Shown piece after piece: positions 1 to 9,244 of a stretch of DNA of 64,000 bases. Source of the DNA: an uncultured Bifidobacterium sp. (lineage in GTDB: Bacteria; Actinomycetota; Actinomycetes; Actinomycetales; Bifidobacteriaceae); contig NZ_CAUEQY010000007.1 of assembly GCF_959020145.1 (NCBI RefSeq), positions 1-64,000 of the forward strand. Reading direction: 5' to 3'. Numbering within the stretch: the stretch's first letter is position 1; each line of letters begins with the position of its first letter. Made by a program: the position numbers and the translations under genes. The notes under the pieces were generated by a model. The model worked only from the letters and a program-made list of their open reading frames with translations. It had not been told where the DNA came from and did not search any database.

Positions 1-1031
1 AGGTTGGTGCCGATGATCAGTTCACGCCACTGGTCGCAGAAGCCGGACAGCAGCAGCGTGGTCGGCACGTTGGAGATGAACTGGCTGGACACCACGGCCA
101 CTTCCAGCGGATGCGCGCCCACCAGCGAGGCGGCCAGCTCGTAGAATTCCGGCACGCGTTTCATGTTGCCGATGAAGATGAAGAACATGCAGAACGTGAG
201 CGGCAGTCCCCAATCGACGTTGCGGAACACGCGGCGGTCGCATAGCAGGAACGCCACGAACACGATGACGCACATCAACCACAGCGGAATGAAATCGCTC
301 ACCGCCAGCAAGCAGACGACGAACAACGCCGTGTATACGATCGTACGCCAGCCGCCATAACCGGCACCGTAGCCGGTCACGCGAATCTCGTCAGGCTGCG
401 GCCGGTCGGAATGCGGGGCGAGTACGTTCTGTTCGATGTCGGAACCATCGATCGCGGAAAATTCGGAAACCGATTTGCTGCCGAAAATCACGCAGGTGAT
501 GATTATCAGCAGAACGGCTGCGGTAGCGGAATACGGGGCCATGATGCCGATCATCTCGGACGTCGGCATGCCCGTCAACGCTTTCAGATACAGGTTGTGC
601 GCGTTGCCGATCGGGGTGAGCATGCTGCCCACGTTCGCGCCGATGGTCATCAGCGTGCCGACAAGCACCGCATGCTCTTCCATGTGCGCCATCGTCAACA
701 CCGCGATTGCGAACGGCACGAAGGTGACCAACGCCACATCATTGGTGATGAGCATGCCGGAGAAAAACGGCAATGCGATCAACGTGAGCACCAGGCCACG
801 CGCGGTTTTGACGTGATGCAGCAGGCGCGAGCCGATGATGCGGAACACGCCGATGCGCTGGAAGCCGCACACCACAAGCATCAGGCAGATCAGCTGTGAG
901 ATGGTGCTGGCGTGGATGTAGCCGGCGTATTCCTTGTCTGGCGGCACGATGAAGCACGATATGAGTGCGAGTATGGAAGCGACTACGAGAATGGTCTCGT
1001 TCTTCAGGACCTTGACGACCAATCGCCGCAT
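1..1031 (-). CDS. Anion permease (ArsB/SLC13-like), C-terminus cut by window edge
   Basis: This is an integral membrane transporter that I place in the ion transporter superfamily (ArsB/NhaD/SLC13/CitMHS-like). The visible 343 codons hold many hydrophobic helices. They include a conserved-looking helix break with the residues MLITNDVALVTFVPFA around residue 95 and a second reentrant-like stretch, TIGANVGSMLTPIGNAHNLYL, split across the Gly/Asn-rich loop. The substrate cannot be read from sequence; an anion such as a dicarboxylate, arsenite or sulfate is typical of the family. The start at 1031 is chosen because GGAGG lies a few bases upstream. The gene runs off the left edge, so its last part is missing. 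A 295-bp gap separates it from dnaG. Confidence 0.75.
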   Translation of the reverse strand, partial: MRRLVVKVLKNETILVVASILALISCFIVPPDKEYAGYIHASTISQLICLMLVVCGFQRIGVFRIIGSRLLHHVKTARGLVLTLIALPFFSGMLITNDVALVTFVPFAIAVLTMAHMEEHAVLVGTLMTIGANVGSMLTPIGNAHNLYLKALTGMPTSEMIGIMAPYSATAAVLLIIITCVIFGSKSVSEFSAIDGSDIEQNVLAPHSDRPQPDEIRVTGYGAGYGGWRTIVYTALFVVCLLAVSDFIPLWLMCVIVFVAFLLCDRRVFRNVDWGLPLTFCMFFIFIGNMKRVPEFYELAASLVGAHPLEVAVVSSQFISNVPTTLLLSGFCDQWRELIIGTN

Positions 1032-1326
1032 GCATTCCTCCGTCAATCCCGTTTGCAACCGCCTTGCACACCTTGCAAAACCCAAGCGATTTTCATGCAA
1101 ACGCCTAGACCACTTTACCCAAAAATGCGACTAGCACGAACCCTCGGCGTGCTGCTTTTCCGACCATTCCAACGATTTTCATCCACTATTGCTTACTGCC
1201 GCATGCTTTTGCAAACCGGCAAAAGCGAAAATAAGACCCGCAAATCTTCACAAATTAACCCCGCGTGCGCCAAGATTTTGTCTAAAAATCATCTTCCGTT
1301 CGCCTTCGATTCACCATATGGGCGTG
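1032..1326. other. 295-bp intergenic region with a short perfect inverted repeat
   Basis: This region lies between the stop of dnaG and the start of the permease, both on the minus strand. It contains a perfect 8-bp inverted repeat (GCTTTTGC, loop of 6, GCAAAAGC) at 1205-1226. No T-tract follows it on either strand, so it fits an operator better than a terminator. I see no RNA gene or convincing small ORF here. Confidence 0.4.
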
Positions 1327-3414
1327 TCACGCAACGTTGTTGCCGAAAACACGCGACTGCAGGTCCTTGCGCAGCGTTTCCAGTTTGGTGATCTGTCCGA
1401 GCAGTTCGATTTTCTCTGCACCGTCCGGCAGTTGCGCCATGCGGCGCTGGGCCGCGCCGATTTTGCGCATGATGCCGGTATCAAGCAGTCTGACGATCAG
1501 TTCGGACGCGTACCGCCGCTCCTCCTGCGTCGGCTTGCGCAATTGCGCCGATTGTTCCTGCGACTCGCCTGCATTGCGGTTCGTGTCCGCTTCGCTCGGC
1601 GGCAATGGCAGCGGCATGACGGCCAGCTCGTTGATGACCGAGTCGAGCATCGGACCGCCCGCCTTCGTCAGATTGTGCATCCACAGTCCCTGCGGCACGT
1701 CTTCCCCTGGAAGCCCGCCCGCCGCGGCGACCGCTTGGAACAGCGTGCGGAACACCGGCGTCATGAAACTCGACAAGGTCAGGCTGGCGAACATCGTCGG
1801 ATCGACTGCCAACGGCACCTGGATCAGCGTGGCCATGAACTGCTGTTCGCAGATGAACACGGCGTCGTCGATGCGATAGTAGCTTTGCTCGGCCGCGTCG
1901 CGATGCTCCAACGCCTTGCGTGCGGCGGGATTCGCATACGGATTCGCGCCACGTTCCGCATATGCTGGTTCAGCCGACGGCCCCGCATTGTTTTGGAATC
2001 GACGTTTCGGCGCGTACGCGTCCTCGTCACGCACGTTCAGTTTGCGACGCTGGTACGCCACTTCGCGTTGCATGATGTCCAGATCGACGCCGATGCGACG
2101 CACCGCCTTGCGTGAGTACAGGTCGAGCAGCGAACGGTCTCGGATTTGCGCGATCAGCGGGGCGACCGCCTTGACCGCGCCCATCTGACCTGTCGCGTAC
2201 GTGGTGTCGAAACGGTCGATTGCCGAATCGATCACGAAATCGTACAGCGGCCGTGCATTGGCGATCAGCGCACGCACCGCCTCGTTGCCGCGTTTGATGC
2301 GCAGATCGCACGGGTCGAGGTTGTCTTCGGCGACCGCGACGAACGCCTGCGTCGAAAACGCGGCGTCCAAACCGAACGCGTGGATCGCGGCCTTCTGCCC
2401 AGCCGCATCGCCGTCGAATGTGAACACGACACGCGAGCTCAACGCCTGCCCCTCCACCTTCAGGGGGCCAACCAGCTGCACCGCGCCCAACGAATCGTCC
2501 GCGATCAATCGGCGAATGATCTTCGCATGCTCGGCGCCGAATGCGGTGCCGCACGTGGCGACCGCCGTGTCGATGCCGGCCAGATGCATGGCCATCACAT
2601 CGGTATAGCCTTCGACGATCACCGCCTGGCGTTTCTTCACAATCGCCGATTTGGCAAGGTCGATGCCGTACAGCACCTGTGTTTTGCGGTACAGCTGCGT
2701 GTCGGGCGTGTTGATGTATTTCGCGTTGATCGTGTCATCCTCGTACAGCTTGCGCGCGCCGAAGCCAAGCGTACGACCGGTCGAATCACGAATCGGCCAT
2801 GTCACGCGGCCACGGAAATAGTCGTATACGCCATGCTGGCCCTGACGGGCGAGTCCCGCGTCGAGCATCTCCTGCTGGGTGAAGCCTTTGCCGGCAAGGT
2901 GCCGCACCAGGTTATCCCATCCTTGGGGGGCATATCCGCAGCCGAACCGCTGGCAGTCGGCCTGGCTGAAATTGCGGCCGTCCAACAGCTTGCGCGCGGC
3001 GAGCGCCTCCTTGGTCATCAGCTGGGAGACGAAGTATTCCTGCGCCGCCTCGTTGGCTTCGAGCAGGCGTGCGCGTTTCGAACCGGTGTGCGCGGGCACG
3101 TTGTCGGCTTTGTCGTAATGCAGTTCGATATGGTATTTGTCGGCGAGCAGCTCCACCGCGTCACGGAAATCGATGTTCTCCTGATGTTCGACGTAGCCGA
3201 ACACGTCGCCGCCGAGACCGCAGCCGAAGCAATGCCACACGCCGAGCGCGGGACGTACGGAGAAGCTCGGCGTCTTCTCGTCGTGGAAGGGGCACAGGCC
3301 TACGTATGTGCCGGTTCCCGAGGGTTTGAGCGTGACGGTCGCGGATACGATGTCATACAGGTCGGCGGTGGCGCGGACCTTTTCTATGTCTTCCTTCTTG
3401 ATCATTCCCGGCAT
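1327..3414 (-). CDS. dnaG: DNA primase DnaG
   Basis: DnaG synthesises RNA primers for DNA replication at the fork together with the DnaB helicase. The 695-residue protein begins with a CHC2 zinc-binding domain: Cys41, His44, Cys62 and Cys65 are visible. It is followed by the catalytic core, with the TOPRIM glutamate in VIVEGYTDVMAM and the acidic DGDAAG motif. The C-terminal third is the helicase-interacting region, less conserved. Length is normal for actinobacterial primases. A second in-frame ATG three codons downstream is an alternative start. The gene is co-directional with dgt and alr upstream, but a 225-bp gap with a large dyad separates it from dgt, so it may have its own promoter. 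Confidence 0.95.
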   Translation of the reverse strand: MPGMIKKEDIEKVRATADLYDIVSATVTLKPSGTGTYVGLCPFHDEKTPSFSVRPALGVWHCFGCGLGGDVFGYVEHQENIDFRDAVELLADKYHIELHYDKADNVPAHTGSKRARLLEANEAAQEYFVSQLMTKEALAARKLLDGRNFSQADCQRFGCGYAPQGWDNLVRHLAGKGFTQQEMLDAGLARQGQHGVYDYFRGRVTWPIRDSTGRTLGFGARKLYEDDTINAKYINTPDTQLYRKTQVLYGIDLAKSAIVKKRQAVIVEGYTDVMAMHLAGIDTAVATCGTAFGAEHAKIIRRLIADDSLGAVQLVGPLKVEGQALSSRVVFTFDGDAAGQKAAIHAFGLDAAFSTQAFVAVAEDNLDPCDLRIKRGNEAVRALIANARPLYDFVIDSAIDRFDTTYATGQMGAVKAVAPLIAQIRDRSLLDLYSRKAVRRIGVDLDIMQREVAYQRRKLNVRDEDAYAPKRRFQNNAGPSAEPAYAERGANPYANPAARKALEHRDAAEQSYYRIDDAVFICEQQFMATLIQVPLAVDPTMFASLTLSSFMTPVFRTLFQAVAAAGGLPGEDVPQGLWMHNLTKAGGPMLDSVINELAVMPLPLPPSEADTNRNAGESQEQSAQLRKPTQEERRYASELIVRLLDTGIMRKIGAAQRRMAQLPDGAEKIELLGQITKLETLRKDLQSRVFGNNVA

Positions 3415-3504
3415 ACGGTCCAGCCTACCAGCGATGCCATAGGTTATGGCTACGCGGCGTATGCAACGCGCGACACACTCAACTTTGCCTTAGGCACACA
3501 GCCA

Positions 3505-3591
3505 GCCGCTCCACGCCATGTATGTCATCCGACACACTCAAGGCCGTTCGGCCAAGCCTACGGTCGGACAACATACATGGCGCTACGCGGC
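3505..3591. repeat. Large imperfect palindrome between dgt and dnaG
   Basis: Arms of 20 bp at 3514-3533 and 3563-3582 pair at 18 of 20 positions, with one 2-base internal mismatch. They begin with CGCCATGTATGT on the left. Outside them GCCGC at 3505-3509 pairs with GCGGC at 3587-3591. Inside, the self-complementary GGCC-GTTC-GGCC at 3542-3553 can form a second hairpin. There is no T-run on either side, so a simple intrinsic terminator is unlikely. It could be an RNA-processing site, a regulatory dyad or a small dispersed repeat. Confidence 0.7.
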
Positions 3592-3639
3592 ACTTATGAA
3601 TCTCATTGACTCGCCACACAGGAAACGGGGGTATACGCG

Positions 3640-4899
3640 TCAGCAGAGAAGGGAGTGGAGAGTCAGGGCGGACGTGTCGGTCAGGCTCGCCACCTGGTCG
3701 ATGGCCACGCGCAGGCGTTCGTCGTCGCCGCCGGCCTCACGCCAATCGTCGAGGAACACATTCTCCAATGCGCTTGACGGTTTGGGATTGTCCGCCATGA
3801 ACACGTCGACCAGGTCTTTGACGATTCGCTGTTCTTCGCCGTGCATCGGCTCACGTTCGCCGGGCTCCATGACGAAATGCACGGCGATGCCTTTCAAAAC
3901 CACGATTTCGTAGCTGGTTTCCTCGGGAATCACCAAATCGCCGTTGTATCGCGTCAAAGGCTCGTTGCCGTACGTATCTCTTGTGGCATGTTCCACGGAA
4001 CCGGCGAACCGACCGATCAGATCGCTGGTCATGTTCTTCAATGCGGCGAGCGCGCGGCGCGAACCGTCGAAATAGCCGGGAAACGTGTCGCGCCGGTGCA
4101 TTCGTGCGAACGCGTCCACCAGTTTGTCGGCGTCCCATTGCGGACCATACCAGGCGCGCGCGTCCTCGACGACCGCGTCGATCACTCCGTTTTCGTGCAG
4201 TTCGCCCGGATTGAACGCGCCGGTGGCGATGGCGTCCTCCACGTCATGCACGCTGTAGGCGATGTCATCGGACAGGTCCATCACCTGGCATTCGACGGGA
4301 CGGCGGGTGGTGTCGGGCGCGTGTTGTTTGAGCCAGGCGAACACGTCCGTATCATCCGGATAGACGCAGAATTTCGCACTGCGCTCCCCTTTCGGATGCG
4401 CGGCGGCTTCGGCAAGCGTCCACGGGTATTTGACGGCCGCATCGAGCGCGGCACGCGTCAGATTCACGCCTGCGGAACGTCCGTCGGGAAACAGTATTTT
4501 CGGTTCGAGGCGCGTCAATAATCGCAAGGTTTGCGCATTGCCTTCGAAACCACCGATATTGCCGGCGATTTCGGCAAGCGCACGTTCCCCATTATGGCCG
4601 AACGGCGGGTGGCCGAGGTCGTGCGCAAGGCAGGCGCAGTCGACCACGTCGGGATCGCAACCGAGCGAAGTGCCGATCTGTCGACCGATTTGCGCGACCT
4701 CCAACGTGTGTGTAAGCCGTGTACGTGCGAAATCGTCCGTGCCGGCCACCAGAATCTGCGTTTTCGCGCCGAGCCTGCGCAATGCGGACGAGTGGATGAG
4801 TCGGGCGCGGTCGCGTTGGAAGGCGGTGCGGGAGCTGGATTTGGGTGGTTCCGGAGCCCAACGCTCCTCGTCGAACGCGCTGTATCCTTCGCTCGTCAT
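3640..4899 (-). CDS. dgt: Deoxyguanosinetriphosphate triphosphohydrolase-like protein
   Basis: This HD-domain enzyme hydrolyses dNTPs, classically dGTP, to the deoxynucleoside and triphosphate, tuning nucleotide pools for replication. In the 419-residue protein the metal-binding H...HD...D signature is visible: His64 in RLTHTLEV and His93-Asp94 in LAHDLGHPPFGH. The motif GGFEGNAQTLR, typical of the dNTPase subgroup, follows. The start is supported by AGGAAGG upstream. It lies 50 bp downstream of alr on the same strand and upstream of dnaG, a replication-linked neighbourhood. Substrate specificity within the family is not decided by sequence alone. Confidence 0.9.
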   Translation of the reverse strand: MTSEGYSAFDEERWAPEPPKSSSRTAFQRDRARLIHSSALRRLGAKTQILVAGTDDFARTRLTHTLEVAQIGRQIGTSLGCDPDVVDCACLAHDLGHPPFGHNGERALAEIAGNIGGFEGNAQTLRLLTRLEPKILFPDGRSAGVNLTRAALDAAVKYPWTLAEAAAHPKGERSAKFCVYPDDTDVFAWLKQHAPDTTRRPVECQVMDLSDDIAYSVHDVEDAIATGAFNPGELHENGVIDAVVEDARAWYGPQWDADKLVDAFARMHRRDTFPGYFDGSRRALAALKNMTSDLIGRFAGSVEHATRDTYGNEPLTRYNGDLVIPEETSYEIVVLKGIAVHFVMEPGEREPMHGEEQRIVKDLVDVFMADNPKPSSALENVFLDDWREAGGDDERLRVAIDQVASLTDTSALTLHSLLC

Positions 4900-4949
4900 G
4901 ATGCACCGCCTTCCTATGGGTGCGGCGGCTGCCGCCGCTTTTTACGGGA

Positions 4950-6317
4950 TTACAGGATGCTTGCCGGGTCGAGCTTGGCGAGGTCCTCGACGGACAATAC
5001 GTCCGTGACATGCTCGTACAGGCGCGGAATGCGGTTGCGCAGGCAGGTGAAGATCTCGTAGCTGATGGTGTCGGCGGCACGACCCCAATCGTCCGCGGTC
5101 GGTTCGGCGTAATCCTCGCCACGGCCCGGACCGAACAGTTCCACATTGTCGCCTTCGTGGATGCCGAGTTCGGCGGCGGAACCGTGCAGGTCGAGGATGA
5201 ACTGGTCCATGCACACGCGGCCGGACACGTGGTACAGGCGTGGGCCTTCCGCGGTCATCACGCGCACCGGACCACCGGGCTTGGTCACGTGCTTGGCGCC
5301 TTCCATGTCGAATCCGGAGGCGGAGCGGTGGATGCCGTCCGCATAGCCGAGCGGCACGATCGCGGTGGAGGTGTCGGACGGGGTCAGATACGTACGGCCG
5401 TAGGAGATGCCATGGCCGGCTTCCACGTCCTTGACGGTGCCGAGCTGCGCCTGCAGGGTCATGGCGGGCTTCAGGCTATACGTGGACGGCGTGCCCATGG
5501 CCGGATCGGCTTCGTAACCGTACAGGCCGATGCCCGGACGGGTCAGTTCGAAGTGGATTTCCGGACGGGACAGCGTCGCCGCGGTGTTGGCGAGGTGGCG
5601 GATTTCCGGCGGAATGCCGGCCGCCTCCATACGACGGGTGAAGTCCTTGAACGTTTCGACCTGCATGTCGGTGGAGGCAACGAATTCCGGAACGTCCGGT
5701 GCGTCGGCGACCGCCAGATGGCTCCACTGGCCGACGATGTGCAGCACGCCTTCCTTGGCGAGCGGCACCAGTTTGGCGAGCGCCGCGTCGAAACCGGCGG
5801 GCGTGAAGCCGTTACGGCCGAAGCCGGAATCGACCTTCACATGCACGCGCGCCGTCTTGCCAAGCCTGCGTGCGGCCGCGGCGACACCGTCGATGCCGGC
5901 GAGCGAGCCGACGGAAATGTCGATGTCGTTGTCGATCAGCTCGTCGAACGGCACTTCGGCGCCGCTGTAGACCCATGTCAGAATATGGCAGCGATCGGGG
6001 CCGATGCCCGCCTTGCGCAACAACAGCGCTTCATGCGATTGCGCGGTGCCGAGCCACGTGGCGCCGCCTGCGAGCGCGGCAAGCGCGGCGGGGATCAGGC
6101 CGTGTCCGTACGCGTCGGCTTTGACGATGCCCATGACGGCGGTGCCGGAATGCGGTCCGCCGACGACACTCACCAGATGGCGCATGTTGTCGCGCAGTGC
6201 GGCGAGGTCGACGATGGCCTGCGCCGGATACCGCCGCTGGGCGGCCTTGTAGTTCGCTTTGCCTTGTTCGGAGGAGAAATCCCATTCACGTGTTGCGCTC
6301 AAAGTCATGGCTCCCAT
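4950..6317 (-). CDS. alr: Alanine racemase
   Basis: Alr is a PLP enzyme that interconverts L- and D-alanine to supply D-Ala for peptidoglycan. The PLP lysine is Lys66 in the motif VKADAYGHG. The C-terminal beta domain contains SYGRTY and the CMDQF segment near the active-site entrance. The protein has 455 codons from the first ATG, longer than typical Alr (about 360-390) because of an N-terminal leader of roughly 30 residues. ATGs at 6317 and 6308 are both possible; a GGGAG precedes the second but at very short spacing, so the start is uncertain. It is probably cotranscribed with dgt. Confidence 0.93.
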   Translation of the reverse strand: MGAMTLSATREWDFSSEQGKANYKAAQRRYPAQAIVDLAALRDNMRHLVSVVGGPHSGTAVMGIVKADAYGHGLIPAALAALAGGATWLGTAQSHEALLLRKAGIGPDRCHILTWVYSGAEVPFDELIDNDIDISVGSLAGIDGVAAAARRLGKTARVHVKVDSGFGRNGFTPAGFDAALAKLVPLAKEGVLHIVGQWSHLAVADAPDVPEFVASTDMQVETFKDFTRRMEAAGIPPEIRHLANTAATLSRPEIHFELTRPGIGLYGYEADPAMGTPSTYSLKPAMTLQAQLGTVKDVEAGHGISYGRTYLTPSDTSTAIVPLGYADGIHRSASGFDMEGAKHVTKPGGPVRVMTAEGPRLYHVSGRVCMDQFILDLHGSAAELGIHEGDNVELFGPGRGEDYAEPTADDWGRAADTISYEIFTCLRNRIPRLYEHVTDVLSVEDLAKLDPASIL

Positions 6318-6542
6318 TGTCGCGCCGCTATGTGACAGGTATGGAACATCAGGGACATATGGTGAGACGATTCACGATGTTTTCACGATTTTGTCCGGCA
6401 GTGTTTTTTACACTTTCCATACACAAGGCTGTTGCGCATATCGCCGCGGCCTTTCTGATTTCTGGCGTTAAGGCGTGCCAGAGTCCCGGAAATCCGTCCG
6501 GTCCAGCCCATTTTTGAAACAATCACAGGGAATCTGACGACC

Positions 6543-7970
6543 ATGGATCTATTTCGCAAGAAGTCGGTGGACCAACTTGTCTCCGAATCGACTCCGCTGA
6601 AGCGAACACTGAAAACCTTCGACCTGACCATGCTGGGCATCGGCGCCATCATCGGCACCGGCATCTTCGTGCTCACCGGCAAGGGCGCGCTCACCGCGGG
6701 ACCGGCATTGTGCGTGTCCTTCCTGCTCGCCGCCGTCTGCTGCGGTTTTGCGGGCCTGTGCTATGCGGAGTTCGCCGCGATGGCACCGGTTTCCGGCTCC
6801 GCCTATTCGTACGCGTATCTGGCGTTCGGCGAGTTGATCGCCTTCGTGATCGGTTGGGATTTGATTTTGGAATACGCGTTGCAGGCGGCGACCGTGTCCG
6901 CCGGCTGGTCGGGCTATTTCAACAAGCTGTTGGAAGGCTTCGGCCTGCATCTGCCGGTCGAACTGACCGCCGCGTACGGCACCACGCCGGGAGTCACCAC
7001 GTATTTCAATCTGCCGGGCTTCGTGATCGTGCTTATCATCACGTGGGTGCTGTCCATCGGCATCAACCAGACGAAGAAGACCAACGACATCATGGTGATG
7101 ATCAAGCTGGCCATCATCGTGCTGTTCATCGTGTGCACCGTCTGGTACATCAATCCCGCCAACTGGAAACCGTTCTCCCCGTATGGCATCTACACGTTCC
7201 AGCCGGGTTCGACGCAGCCGTACGGCATCGTGCCGGCCGCGTCGATCGTGTTCTTCAGCTTCATCGGCTTCGACGCCGTCTCCTCCTCCGCCGAGGAGAC
7301 CATCAATCCGAACAAGACGCTGCCGCGCGGCATCCTGATCTCGCTGGCCGTGTCCACCGTGCTGTACATCATCATGACGCTCATCATGACCGGCGTGGTG
7401 CCGTACAAGGAGTTCGCGAAGTTCATCGACGCTCCGGTGGCGGGCGTGATTCTCGAGACCGGCCTCAACTGGCTGGCGTTCATCGTGAACCTCGGCGCGT
7501 TGATCGGCATGACCACCGTCATGCTGGTGCAGCTGTACGGCCAGTCCCGCATCTGCTATGCGATGAGCCGCGACGGACTGTTCCCGAAGTTCTTCGGCGA
7601 AGTGCATCCGAAGTACCGCACACCGTTCAAGGGCACGTGGTTCTTCGGCATTCTGACGGCCATCGCCGGCGGTTTCATCAACATCAACGTGCTGTTCGAG
7701 CTGGTGAACATCGGCACGCTGTCCGCGTTCATCATCGTGTCGGCCGGCATCCTGTGGATGCGCAAGACCCAGCCGGACGCGCATCGTGGCTTCCGTGCGC
7801 CGGGCGTGCCGTTCACGCCAATCTGCGCCATCATCTTCTGCCTGATTCTGATCTTCGGTTTGAATTGGGAGACGTGGGTGCGTTTCGCCGTGTGGTTCGC
7901 GCTTGGACTGGTCGTGTATTTCACGTACAGCCGCAAGCATTCTCAGCTTAACGAGCCGGGACTGTTCTAA
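6543..7970 (+). CDS. APC-superfamily amino acid permease (YfnA/CAT-like)
   Basis: This 475-residue membrane protein has about twelve hydrophobic helices and belongs to the amino acid-polyamine-organocation superfamily. The first helix carries the characteristic GIGAIIGTGIFVLTG motif that forms part of the substrate site. The overall pattern, including a conserved SSSAEE segment around residue 248, matches the CAT/YfnA subgroup that imports amino acids by proton symport. The specific amino acid is not determinable. It is a single-gene unit: divergent from alr upstream and closed by a strong two-way terminator downstream. Confidence 0.88.
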   Translation: MDLFRKKSVDQLVSESTPLKRTLKTFDLTMLGIGAIIGTGIFVLTGKGALTAGPALCVSFLLAAVCCGFAGLCYAEFAAMAPVSGSAYSYAYLAFGELIAFVIGWDLILEYALQAATVSAGWSGYFNKLLEGFGLHLPVELTAAYGTTPGVTTYFNLPGFVIVLIITWVLSIGINQTKKTNDIMVMIKLAIIVLFIVCTVWYINPANWKPFSPYGIYTFQPGSTQPYGIVPAASIVFFSFIGFDAVSSSAEETINPNKTLPRGILISLAVSTVLYIIMTLIMTGVVPYKEFAKFIDAPVAGVILETGLNWLAFIVNLGALIGMTTVMLVQLYGQSRICYAMSRDGLFPKFFGEVHPKYRTPFKGTWFFGILTAIAGGFININVLFELVNIGTLSAFIIVSAGILWMRKTQPDAHRGFRAPGVPFTPICAIIFCLILIFGLNWETWVRFAVWFALGLVVYFTYSRKHSQLNEPGLF

Positions 7971-7986
7971 TCATCCCTTCATATGG

Positions 7987-8029
7987 AAAAGGACGTCTCC
8001 CGCAGTTTTACGGGAGACGTCCTTTTTTC
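7987..8029. terminator. Two-way intrinsic terminator
   Basis: A perfect stem of about 14 bp (AAGGACGTCTCCCG and its complement) with an 8-base loop is followed by a T-run on the plus strand and flanked by an A-run that becomes T on the minus strand. It ends both the plus-strand permease and the minus-strand acetyltransferase. Confidence 0.93.
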
Positions 8030-8050
8030 TACGTTTCTATGTATGCGCAA

Positions 8051-8614
8051 TCACCATTCGTGACGCTGGTAGGCGATACGCGTGGTATCGGTGGGGCGGT
8101 CAAGCAGTTGGATCAGGCCGCAGCGGGCGAATCCGTTCGATTCGAGCACGTGCTGCATGGCCTTGTTGTTCGGATGCGTGTCGGCGCGCACGTTGCCGTA
8201 ATGTTCGATGCACCAGTTGATGCAGTCCTTGGCCGCGCCTTTGACGATTCCCGACGAGGCGATGCGGTGGATGGTCACATACGAGTCGCCGTCCAGCCAG
8301 GCGCCGTCGATATGCGCGTAGGTGGGATCCTCGCCCGTGCACAGGGCGAACTGGGCGAGCACACGCTCCTTGCCGTCAGCCTCGTCCACCAGCAGCATGG
8401 TGCGCTGCTGGCGAATGTCGTCAAGGATCACTTCCTCACGTGGGAACGTGTTTCCCCATTGCGTGGGATTCCCGTTGGCCGCCATAAGCTCACGCGCATG
8501 CTGGTAGATTTTCAGCATGACAGGCAGATCATCCATGGTGGCACGACGGAACCGACGTTCGGAAGTGGTTTCGCTCAACCCTTTCACCTCAATTCGACTG
8601 TGTACCTCTCTCAA
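8051..8614 (-). CDS. GNAT-family N-acetyltransferase
   Basis: This protein of up to 187 residues has the GNAT fold pattern: an N-terminal RRATMDDLPVMLKIY helix, a central beta strand, and a C-terminal part ADTHPNNKAMQHVLESNGF that matches GNAT motif B. It would acetylate a small molecule or protein amine using acetyl-CoA; the acceptor is unknown. There is no ATG at the 5' end: possible starts are TTG at 8614, GTG nine codons later, or a TTG twelve codons in that sits at good spacing behind GAGG. It lies downstream of luxS with a short gap and may share its transcript. It ends at the terminator at 7987-8029. Confidence 0.8.
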   Translation of the reverse strand: MREVHSRIEVKGLSETTSERRFRRATMDDLPVMLKIYQHARELMAANGNPTQWGNTFPREEVILDDIRQQRTMLLVDEADGKERVLAQFALCTGEDPTYAHIDGAWLDGDSYVTIHRIASSGIVKGAAKDCINWCIEHYGNVRADTHPNNKAMQHVLESNGFARCGLIQLLDRPTDTTRIAYQRHEW

Positions 8615-8664
8615 GCATTCCAGTCGTCCAAACTACCACGCCCACCGCACAGGCATGGTAACGC

Positions 8665-9150
8665 TCACACAAGGCGGCGTTCGAACGGGTCGGAGCTGAT
8701 GCCCTTGGCGAGGATGTCCTTGCACCATTCCTTGGCGGTGAACAGGCTGTGGTCGCGGTAGTTGCCGCAGCTTTCGATGGTGGTTGCCGGCACGTCGTCC
8801 CATGTGGCCTCGTAGGCGATGAATTCCAACGATTCCTTCAATGCGCGAGCCACATCCTCGGTGGAATGCTCGCCCCACGTCAGCAGGTGGAAGCCTGTGC
8901 GGCATCCGAACGGCGAGCAGTCGATGTAACCGGGGATGCGTTCGCGCAGCAGCACCGCGATGGTGTGTTCGATGGTGTGCAGTCCGCCGGTCGGAATGGC
9001 GTTCTCGTTCGGCTGCACCAATCGCAGGTCGTAGTTCGAGATCACGTCGCCGTGGGGGCCGGTTTCCGTATCGATGTAGCGCACATACGGCGCCTTTACT
9101 TTGGTGTGGTCCAACTGGAAGCTTTCCACCACCGGCTTGTCTTCCGCCAT
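8665..9150 (-). CDS. luxS: S-ribosylhomocysteine lyase LuxS
   Basis: LuxS splits S-ribosylhomocysteine into homocysteine and DPD, the precursor of AI-2, in the activated methyl cycle. The 161-residue product is of normal length. The metal site is visible as His58 and His62 in HTIEH and the later Cys in ESCGNYRDHS; Cys83 in FGCRTGFH corresponds to the catalytic cysteine. The ATG at 9150 is preferred because AAAGGA precedes it; a GTG nine codons earlier lacks a good ribosome site. It follows recQ on the same strand, and cbs and metB lie just upstream, so the homocysteine it makes has an obvious local outlet. Confidence 0.96.
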   Translation of the reverse strand: MAEDKPVVESFQLDHTKVKAPYVRYIDTETGPHGDVISNYDLRLVQPNENAIPTGGLHTIEHTIAVLLRERIPGYIDCSPFGCRTGFHLLTWGEHSTEDVARALKESLEFIAYEATWDDVPATTIESCGNYRDHSLFTAKEWCKDILAKGISSDPFERRLV

Positions 9151-9244
9151 GTTCTGTCCTTTCGTTGTTGTGTTCACATTCCACTATTCACGGTTCGCGG
9201 GCTCAACGTCAACCGTCGTGCCATGCGTGTCGGTTATGGCCGGT

